Of a DNA stretch of 48,435 bases, positions 27,158 through 33,407 are shown in pieces. Positions within the stretch are counted from its first letter, which is position 1. Every line of letters begins with the position of its first letter. The notes beneath the pieces were generated by a model. The model saw nothing but the letters and a program-made list of their open reading frames with translations, was not told where the DNA came from and did not search any database. The DNA is from an uncultured Opitutaceae bacterium (GTDB lineage Bacteria > Verrucomicrobiota > Verrucomicrobiia > Opitutales > Opitutaceae): positions 1 to 48,435 of the forward strand of contig CALAOT010000001.1 of NCBI GenBank assembly GCA_937889545.1, read 5' to 3'. A program made the translations under genes and the position numbers.

Positions 27158-29113
27158 TCAGGCGGGCACAAGCTCGACGCGCTCCATGGTGATCGCCCCT
27201 GTGGGGCACCGCACGGCGCACAGCCCGCAGCGGATGCAGCGGGTCTCGTCCTTGATGATGGCGCCCTGCTCGCCGCGGCCCGGCACCCGCCCGTAGCGCG
27301 CCAGGAAGGCGGCCTGCAGGGTCTCGTCTCCCCTCAGCTGCGCGACGTCCACCAGCCGGAGGCAGTACTCCGGGCACACGTCGGCGCAACCGCCGCAGAG
27401 GATGCATTCGTCGCCGTTGAAGACGGGCCCGACGTGGCACTTGAGGCAGCGATCCGCCTGCTGGCGCGCGTCGGGCGCCGGATACGCCTTCTCGACCTCC
27501 GCGATCCCGATGCGCCGGTCCAGGGGCAGCGTCGGCGGCGTGCGCCGCACGAGCTTCTCGTAGTCCGGCTTCATCCGGTAGCGCTCCCGTGCGTAGACCG
27601 TGACCCGCGCCTGCTGCGGTTCGGCGGGCGTGCGCCCGGTGAGAAACTTCGCAATCGAGCGGGCCGCCCGCTTGCCCTCGGCGACGGCGGTGATGATGAT
27701 GCGCGGCCCGAAGGCCGCGTCGCCGCCGGAGAAGACGTCGGGCCGCGAGGTGGCCATGGTGACGGGATCGGTCTGCAGCGTGCCGCGCGGCGTGACCTTC
27801 AGATTGTCCTCGGGGCGTATCCACGAAAGCTCCGGGCCCTGCCCGATTGCGAGGACGACCGAGTCGGCGTCCACCGTCTCCTCGCTGCCCTCGATGAAGT
27901 GCGGGTTGAACCGCCGGTTCTCGTCGAACACGCGGCTGGCCTTGACCAGCTCGATTCCGGTAACCCGGCCGTCGCGCCCGAGGATGCGCTTCGGCCCGTA
28001 GCGGGTGTGCAGCCGGATGCCCTCCTTCTCCGCCTCCTCGATCTCCTCGCGCGCGGCCGGAATCTCGTCGAGGCTCTCCAGGCAGTACATGTGCACCTCC
28101 GGCACGCCACTGCGGATGGCCTCGCGGGCCACGTCGAGCGCGAGCCGCACCTCGTCGGGCGCCTCCGCGTCCCTCGCCGTCAGCTCCTCGAGCGCCGCCG
28201 CGGCCTGGCGCAGCGCCACGCGCAGCTCCGCCTCGCTCATGCCGGCCATCGTCTCCGACTGCCGCACGACCGAGCGCGCCACGTCGAATGCCACATTGCC
28301 GCCGCCGATGACCACGACCTTGCGGCCGAGCGACACCCGGTAGCCGAGGTTCACGTTCAGCAGGAAGTCGATCGCGCGGAGCACCCCGTCGAACTGCACG
28401 CCCTCGATCGCCAGCTCGCGGCTCTTGTGCGCGCCTATCCCCAGGAACACCGCCTCGTAGCCCTGCCTCTTGAGGTCGGCGAAGGCAAAGTCCTTTCCGA
28501 GGCGCGTGTTCAGGCGGATTTCCACCCCGAGCGCCTCGATCGCCGCTATCTCGGCCCTGACGATCTCGCGCGGCAAGCGATACTCGGGCACGCCTAGCAC
28601 CAGCATGCCGCCGGCCAGGTTCTGGCCCTCGAACACGGTCGGGGCGAAGCCCATCAGCGCCAGTTCGTGCGCGCAGGAGAGGCCGGCCGGGCCTGCGCCG
28701 ATGACCGCGACCCTGCGGCCCCCGCCCAGCCTCTCGCGGTGCGGGTCGCGCAGCTCGGGATAGACGCGCCCGATGTCGAAGGCGTCCGACTCAACCCCGT
28801 AGCGCTCGCAGACGAACCGCTTCAGGGCCCGGATGGATACGGCGGCGTCGAGGGCGCCGCGCCGGCACTTCGCCTCGCAAGGCGCGGCGCACACGCGGCC
28901 GCAGATGGAGGCGAACGGATTGGGAGCGCGCGCGATGATGTAGGCGTCCTCGTAGCGGCCGTCCGCGATGGCCTGCACATAGGCGCCGGAATCGGTGCGG
29001 ACCGGGCACCCCTCGCGGCACAGCACCTGCCGGGCGAAGTAGCCGACATCGGGCAGTTCCACGGGATAGGTTGCAGGCATGGTGGTCGGACCCCGTGGAT
29101 CCGCGATGCTCAT
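27158..29113 (-). CDS. FAD/NAD(P)/[4Fe-4S] oxidoreductase embedded in the bc-type operon
   Basis: A 651-residue, apparently cytoplasmic flavoprotein. Residues 30-105 are a dihydropyrimidine-dehydrogenase/GltD-type iron-sulfur domain (C32, C36, C71, C75, C79, C83). FAD binds at [14 protein letters not shown] (136-149) and NAD(P) at [16 protein letters not shown] (266-281). An ~60-residue helical insert (about 284-345) follows the second loop. The C-terminus is a two-[4Fe-4S] ferredoxin: C570, C573, C576, C580 and C626, C629, C632, C636, with extra Cys at 556, 559 and 584. It couples pyridine nucleotide to low-potential centres. As part of a Rieske/cytochrome b operon it could feed or drain the quinone site on the cytoplasmic side; comparable NAD(P)-oxidoreductase genes lie in some anammox Rieske/b clusters. 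The ATG overlaps the preceding stop as ATGA. Confidence 0.88.
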   Translation of the reverse strand: MSIADPRGPTTMPATYPVELPDVGYFARQVLCREGCPVRTDSGAYVQAIADGRYEDAYIIARAPNPFASICGRVCAAPCEAKCRRGALDAAVSIRALKRFVCERYGVESDAFDIGRVYPELRDPHRERLGGGRRVAVIGAGPAGLSCAHELALMGFAPTVFEGQNLAGGMLVLGVPEYRLPREIVRAEIAAIEALGVEIRLNTRLGKDFAFADLKRQGYEAVFLGIGAHKSRELAIEGVQFDGVLRAIDFLLNVNLGYRVSLGRKVVVIGGGNVAFDVARSVVRQSETMAGMSEAELRVALRQAAAALEELTARDAEAPDEVRLALDVAREAIRSGVPEVHMYCLESLDEIPAAREEIEEAEKEGIRLHTRYGPKRILGRDGRVTGIELVKASRVFDENRRFNPHFIEGSEETVDADSVVLAIGQGPELSWIRPEDNLKVTPRGTLQTDPVTMATSRPDVFSGGDAAFGPRIIITAVAEGKRAARSIAKFLTGRTPAEPQQARVTVYARERYRMKPDYEKLVRRTPPTLPLDRRIGIAEVEKAYPAPDARQQADRCLKCHVGPVFNGDECILCGGCADVCPEYCLRLVDVAQLRGDETLQAAFLARYGRVPGRGEQGAIIKDETRCIRCGLCAVRCPTGAITMERVELVPA

Positions 29114-29586
29114 TTCTGCGCGTAGGCCTGCAGGAGCTCGTTCAGCTTTGCCTCGGCCTCCGCCTTGTCGGCCGGTGTGGCCGCCGCAAGCTTCTCCTCG
29201 AACATGGCCTTCTTGCGGACGCTGGAGTCATAGACGAGGAAGTCGTAGATCTTCTTCGCCTGGACGCTGCTGATCATGGAGCCGGGCTTGTGCATCATGC
29301 GCTTGATGTAGCGCGACCACTCGTCCGGCAGCGCGAAGTCCGAGTTGACGGGCCGGGCCAGCGTGTGGCACAGCGCGCACTTCTCGTGGAACACCGCGTA
29401 GTCCTTCTGGATGCCGGCGGGGTACGCCGAGACGTCGATCGTGGACGGGCCCTTGTCGAACTGGGCGATCTTCGCCTTGGTGGCTGCATCGACCTCATCG
29501 TCGGCGGCGCGCATCACGCCGGTCCCGACAAGGGCGGGCGCAGCCGCCCCCAGGAGGATCAACGCGAGCTTTTGGATCAATTTCAT
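29110..29586 (-). CDS. Secreted monohaem cytochrome c, first gene of the electron-transfer operon
   Basis: A 158-residue protein with a signal peptide (1-27, MKLIQKLALILLGAAAPALV at its start) and one haem site, C70-A-L-C73-H74, followed by a helical stretch with candidate distal Met in YIKRMMHKPGSM. The last 40 residues are a charged Ala/Lys/Glu-rich helix. It is probably the soluble periplasmic carrier or small haem subunit for the complex. The chosen ATG begins the signal peptide directly; an upstream in-frame extension has no conservation. Its stop overlaps the flavoprotein start. Confidence 0.9.
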   Translation of the reverse strand: MKLIQKLALILLGAAAPALVGTGVMRAADDEVDAATKAKIAQFDKGPSTIDVSAYPAGIQKDYAVFHEKCALCHTLARPVNSDFALPDEWSRYIKRMMHKPGSMISSVQAKKIYDFLVYDSSVRKKAMFEEKLAAATPADKAEAEAKLNELLQAYAQK

Positions 29587-29775
29587 GGGTTTGTTTTGGG
29601 TTGGACGGAAGCCGGGCGCCCCTCGCTCCGATGGTCTGCCCTGAAAGACGCCTCGCGGGTCCGGCATGCTATCTGCATGCCACTGACAATATCAAGTCAA
29701 CGGGTCCGCGGCTACTCGCCGTTTGGCGTTTACTTATCGCCTATTGGCCTTCCCAGAGGGGCCCCTACCGCCCGC
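29587..29775 (-). promoter_or_regulatory. Promoter region of the electron-transfer operon with a palindromic site
   Basis: The 189 bases between the AraC gene and the first cytochrome gene must hold the operon's promoter unless it is read through from the regulator. GGCATGC-TATCT-GCATGCC (29663-29681) is a perfect 7-bp inverted repeat, 86 bases before the ATG. On the minus strand a TTGACT hexamer (29695-29700) lies just upstream, so the dyad would cover the -10 zone, a usual operator position. TTGATATTGTCA beside it loosely recalls an FNR/CRP half-site. No strong -10 is visible. Confidence 0.4.
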
Positions 29776-30678
29776 TCAGGCCGGCATCTGGGCCCGCAGG
29801 GCCGCCCGGTATGCCGTCGGCGCCATGCCGAGGTAGCGCTTGAAGACGCTGTTAAACCGAGGGATGGACCCGAAGCCCGAGGCATATACGATTTCGGAGA
29901 CGCGCAGCGAGGGGTCCACGAGCAGGGTCTTGGCCTTTTCCAGCCGGACGCGCGTCACATATTCGGTCAGCGTCATGCCGGTCGCCCGCTTGAAGAGCTT
30001 GCAGAAATAGAAGCGGCTTACCCGCACGTGCGCGACCACCTGGGCCAGCGAGATCGGCTCGTCGACGCGCTCTTGGACGAATCGCTTTGCGCTGGCCACC
30101 GCCGGCGGCTCGTCGGCCGAGTGGGCGATCGCGTGGCGATCGGCGAAGTCTGCCAAGAACTGCGCAAACACGTTCAGCATGTGGATGATCGCCTCGAATC
30201 GGTCGGCGGTCACGACGGGCGTGTCGAAATAGGCCTTCCGCAGCTTGGACTCCCATTCGCGGTCCTCCCGGACGCCCAGGAATTCCAGGATCATGGCGAA
30301 ATCGCGCTGGGTGGGCTCGCGCCGAAACACCTGTCCACTCATCAGGGTCGCCAGATGGCGCCCGCGAATGATGACCGGGACGGCCACATCCGTGAGTCCG
30401 GCGAAGCAGTTGATCTGCTGCGGCCCCCGCTGTCGCGCGACGCCCCGCTGCGCGCGAGCCTGGCCTTCGAGGCAGGCGGTGCAGCCCGCCGCCGTGCCGG
30501 CGGCGAGCGCGCAAAATGCGTTCTCCGAGCGCCCAAAACTGCGCCGCCGGGTCGGTTCCTCCGGCGGCACGACCGCCAACGGCACGCCGGTCGCCTTTCG
30601 AAAGGCGTCCTCGTAGTACTGGATTACCGGAAACCGGACGATGTCCTGAAACGCCGGTTCATTCACGGGACATGTCAC
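29776..30678 (-). CDS. PocR-domain AraC-family transcriptional regulator
   Basis: A 300-residue regulator. Residues about 10-170 are a PocR sensory domain with its conserved cysteines C56, C66, C69 and C91 (ENAFCALAAG, CTACLEG, INCFAGLTDVAVPVI). Residues about 200-298 hold two AraC helix-turn-helix motifs (ISLAQVVAHVRVSRFYFCKL and VSEIVYASGFGSIPRFNSVF). PocR domains bind small ligands such as diols or hydrocarbon-like compounds; the four Cys may bind metal. It lies 189 bases upstream of, and in the same direction as, the cytochrome operon, making it a candidate regulator. It starts at GTG 30678, or GTG 30666. Confidence 0.9.
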   Translation of the reverse strand: MTCPVNEPAFQDIVRFPVIQYYEDAFRKATGVPLAVVPPEEPTRRRSFGRSENAFCALAAGTAAGCTACLEGQARAQRGVARQRGPQQINCFAGLTDVAVPVIIRGRHLATLMSGQVFRREPTQRDFAMILEFLGVREDREWESKLRKAYFDTPVVTADRFEAIIHMLNVFAQFLADFADRHAIAHSADEPPAVASAKRFVQERVDEPISLAQVVAHVRVSRFYFCKLFKRATGMTLTEYVTRVRLEKAKTLLVDPSLRVSEIVYASGFGSIPRFNSVFKRYLGMAPTAYRAALRAQMPA

Positions 30679-30762
30679 GATGGTGTCGGGGCGAGGAATA
30701 GCTTAACATAATGAAATTGCCGCGCAGCCAAGGCTCGCGTGCAGCGGATCGGAAGGTCTCCG

Positions 30763-31749
30763 TCATCTCTTGGTGGAGCCTATCTTCTGAATGTTATACT
30801 CCGGGTACAGCGTGTTGGAACGGTTGTCATTCCCGAAGACAGAGATGGTTCCCTTCCCGTCGGCGTTGGCCGTCATCAAGACGCGCTGGGAGCCGGCCTT
30901 GTCGTTGACAAAGACATAGCCCCCGTCGCTGTCCTCAGCGGCAGCCAGGACGACCGTGCCATCCCGGTTCGCCAGCGAAAGCCTGTCGGGCAGCAGCGTC
31001 AGCGAATCGCCGGATGCTGCGCCGGTCACCGAGACGAACGGCGTGATATCCCTAGTCCCCAGGGAAAGGTAGATGCCCTTCCTTGGGTTTCCCTCCGACC
31101 AGATGCTCAGCTTGGCTCGCTCGTCGGCCGACGAGGTGCCTATCGAGACATTGCCCCCGCCGCTCTGGGCCAGGTAGAAATCCGCCCCCTCGTCGAGAAT
31201 CTGGAGCCCTGCGCCGTCTGTCTTGGCCGCCGCATCGTCCGACGGGCCCTTCTGGAGGGTGTACCCTTCGGCGCCGTACGACGCGACATGGACAACGTGC
31301 GCCGGGTCCGCCCCCGTGGCCGCCTTGAGGCCGATCAGGCTCTTCCCCGGAGCCGCGGAAATCTCGGCGCTGCTCGTGCCGTCGCTCGACGCCAGCTGGA
31401 TCACGCCGCCTGAGTCGGCGACGGACCCCAGAGAGACGAGCGACTTGCCCTTGGAGACTATCTTGAGGGATTTCAGCGACAAATCCATCTCCCCGCCGTC
31501 GATGCGCTTGGCCAGCATCTGGAGGGTTCCGTGGGATCCGACTACCTCGTCGTATTGCTTCAGGTCCCTCTTGAAGGCATCGATCGATCCCTGAATCAAC
31601 ACCATGTGCGCCTCCTCCGCGGCGCTTGTCGCCCGCAATGCGTTCAGCTGGCGCGTGGTTTCGACGAGCCGAATGTTCAGGTAAATGAGCCCGATGCAGA
31701 ATAGGACTGCTATCGATACGGCCACGGCCAGAGCGGGATTTGATTTCAT
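30763..31749 (-). CDS. Unrecognised membrane-anchored, beta-repeat surface-like protein
   Basis: A 328-residue protein with an N-terminal transmembrane helix (about 9-24), a coiled-coil-like segment (about 28-70, LVETTRQLNALRATSAAEEA) and then ~250 residues of short beta-strand repeats with Gly/Asp/Ser turns (SLKIVSKGKSLVSLGS, SSAEISAAPGKSLIGLKA, LSLANRDGTVVLAAAE). The pattern resembles fibre or stalk proteins that trimerise through a coiled coil. No family is recognised. The ATG at 31749 is eight codons inside a longer frame and starts directly before the helix. It is divergent from the following envelope operon. Confidence 0.7.
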   Translation of the reverse strand: MKSNPALAVAVSIAVLFCIGLIYLNIRLVETTRQLNALRATSAAEEAHMVLIQGSIDAFKRDLKQYDEVVGSHGTLQMLAKRIDGGEMDLSLKSLKIVSKGKSLVSLGSVADSGGVIQLASSDGTSSAEISAAPGKSLIGLKAATGADPAHVVHVASYGAEGYTLQKGPSDDAAAKTDGAGLQILDEGADFYLAQSGGGNVSIGTSSADERAKLSIWSEGNPRKGIYLSLGTRDITPFVSVTGAASGDSLTLLPDRLSLANRDGTVVLAAAEDSDGGYVFVNDKAGSQRVLMTANADGKGTISVFGNDNRSNTLYPEYNIQKIGSTKR

Positions 31750-32187
31750 GCCCAGAATCAGTACGGCAAACAATGCGCCCGTTCAAGTGCCGCGTCTTGC
31801 CTTGGCACCGGGTCGCCATCCCGGCCGATCGCGCCGTTGGCCTGCGCCGGGGGCCCCGCTCCTGCGCAGGCGCACCCTCCGCAGGCCGTCCAGGCGCCAC
31901 GTGGCGATTGCTTGGCGAAAGCCCCATTTCGATCGCTTAGAACCTCGATCCCGCCGGGGAACGCGCAACGGGACCTGTTGTTATTAGGGCATTCATAAAC
32001 AAGGCGTTGTATAATTCCATCGAGGGACATCGGGCAAACGGCGAAAGCACCCGGCGACATGGGGGAGTTTGCACCCTTGTCGCACTGCGGAGTTTTGGTA
32101 ACAGTCCCCTGCTCAAACCCAAGGAACCGAGTGTCAATCCCCCCAATAAAGGCAAAAGGCCAGCCCCGCCCCCATAGGCGCACCGAC
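31750..32187. other. 438-base divergent intergenic region with -10 element and leader
   Basis: A consensus TATAAT sits at 32010-32015 on the plus strand, within an AT-rich patch (31978-32016) that stands out in this GC-rich window; no good -35 lies 16-18 bases upstream. It would give a leader of about 165 nucleotides before the ATG at 32188. For the opposite gene, TTGAAC and TACTGA at 17-base spacing lie at 31781-31786 and 31758-31763 (minus strand), very close to its start. Confidence 0.4.
32054..32083 (+). promoter_or_regulatory. Hairpin in the presumed 5' leader
   Basis: GCGACA (32054-32059) pairs with TGTCGC (32078-32083); after a T-T mismatch GGG (32061-32063) pairs with CCC (32074-32076), leaving a ~10-base loop. 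It lies between the TATAAT and the ATG at 32188. A preceding GGGCAAAC...GAAA stretch loosely resembles part of a c-di-GMP riboswitch but the rest does not match. Confidence 0.35.
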
Positions 32188-32613
32188 ATGCTGGTCGCCA
32201 TGCTGTTCACCTTCCTTGGGGCCGCGGTTTTCGTCATCGCGATCCTCGCCGCCATGATCCAGAGGCAAAACGAGACCATCAGGGGCCTGCGGGAGAAGAT
32301 GGGGGCGAGCACGGCCAGCCACTCGCTTCACTACTACTCCAGCCACGGCGGAAGCCTTCCGGTCATCGCAACGTCGAGGAAGTCAATGGGGTCCGGCTTC
32401 ATCCTTACGCTCAAGAATGAAAGCTCCGAGGACGTAATCCTCGCCGTCGCGCTGGCGAATCCCGGGGCCAACCGCCGGAAAACCGTCAGCGTCACGGTAG
32501 AGGCCCAGCATACCGCCGAATTTGGGCACTTCGACGAATGGAAGCTCACCGACGGGGACACCGTCGTGATTTCCCTCGAGGGCTTCAATTCGGTGACAAT
32601 GCGCCTCAGATGA
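32188..32613 (+). CDS. Unrecognised membrane-anchored protein
   Basis: A 141-residue protein with an N-terminal transmembrane helix (about 2-23, VAMLFTFLGAAVFVIAILAA), a short charged helix (QRQNETIRGLREKM), then a beta-rich ~95-residue domain (GSGFILTLKNESSEDVILAV; TVSVTVEAQHTAEFGHFDEW; GDTVVISLEG) that could be an Ig-like fold. No family is assigned. It overlaps the next gene as ATGA. An upstream in-frame ATG at 32059 lies inside the leader hairpin and adds 43 proline-rich residues, so it is less likely. Confidence 0.7.
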   Translation: MLVAMLFTFLGAAVFVIAILAAMIQRQNETIRGLREKMGASTASHSLHYYSSHGGSLPVIATSRKSMGSGFILTLKNESSEDVILAVALANPGANRRKTVSVTVEAQHTAEFGHFDEWKLTDGDTVVISLEGFNSVTMRLR

Positions 32614-33344
32614 ATCCAGACCCCGCATTCCAGTCGGCTGTGCACAACCTTCGCTCACGGCGCGCAGGAGCGGCCCTGATGTGCGTCGCCGGCCTCCTCC
32701 TCACGGCAGCCGCGGCCCCGGGCTCGAGCGTCGGCGACACGTACCAGCAGGTGATCGCCGAGAACGGAAACCCCAGGAGCCAGGTCGCTGCAGCCGGCGT
32801 TCGGATCCTGAATTACCCCGATGCGACCATCAAAATCAAAGACAACCTGGTCATATCGATAAAAGCCGCAGGCGCCCAGCAGCAGCCCGTCCCGCAATCG
32901 CCGGCCGCCGCCGCGCCGCTCAGCCCGGAGGCGCAGGTTGCGGCGTTAAAGAAGCAGCAGGACGACGCCGAGGCACGGGTCAGGAGCCTCGTCAACCAGC
33001 CCGTGTCGCCTGTGGAGCGCACGCCGGAGATGCCTGTGACCATCTTCGGCCCTCCCTGGTTCCACACGGGCGCCACAACACCGGACTTCAACGACGTCGA
33101 TATCCGCAAGACCCGGGAAACGCCGTATGACCCCTACGAGTATGTCTCGACGGAGCTGAACCCGGGGCTGGCGTGGGTCGGAAGAGAGCTCGAATTCAAC
33201 CCCATGACCAAGTTCTTCTACACGGACCGCTCGGTTCCGAAAAAGAAACTGACCGAGGAGGAGATGCCGGAAATCAACGGGCTCTATCGCATCATAGGAC
33301 GATGCGAGCAGCAGCTGGGCCAGTTGCAGGCCCTGGCCCGCTGA
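32610..33344 (+). CDS. Secreted protein with a BamE/SmpA-like N-terminal motif
   Basis: A 244-residue protein. Signal peptide runs to about residue 36 (AALMCVAGLLLTAAAAPG). The mature start, GDTYQQVIAENGNPRSQVA followed by RILNYPDATIKIKDNLVI, has the pattern of short SmpA/OmlA-like modules (helix, 'G-x-P' turn, beta hairpin). A Pro/Ala/Gln linker and coiled-coil-like stretch (VAALKKQQDDAEARVRSLV) follow, then a unique domain (FGPPWFHTGATTPDFNDVDI) with a single Cys. It is translationally coupled to the gene before it. Function unknown; an envelope-assembly role is a guess. Confidence 0.7.
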   Translation: MNPDPAFQSAVHNLRSRRAGAALMCVAGLLLTAAAAPGSSVGDTYQQVIAENGNPRSQVAAAGVRILNYPDATIKIKDNLVISIKAAGAQQQPVPQSPAAAAPLSPEAQVAALKKQQDDAEARVRSLVNQPVSPVERTPEMPVTIFGPPWFHTGATTPDFNDVDIRKTRETPYDPYEYVSTELNPGLAWVGRELEFNPMTKFFYTDRSVPKKKLTEEEMPEINGLYRIIGRCEQQLGQLQALAR

Positions 33345-33407
33345 TGCGCCGGGCAGGCGCCCGGGCCCCGATGGAAAGCCTCAACCCGATGACCAAGGAG
33401 AGCTGAA

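Noticed and set aside
27430..27446. CLKCH in the flavoprotein read as a c-type haem site
   Set aside because: The protein has no signal peptide and the motif lies in a Cys-rich ferredoxin region, so the cysteines more likely ligate iron-sulfur clusters or are structural.
32030..32110. c-di-GMP (GEMM-I) riboswitch before the envelope operon
   Set aside because: GGGCAAAC and GAAA match the first part, but the conserved ACGCAAAGC segment and the second stem with its tetraloop receptor are missing.
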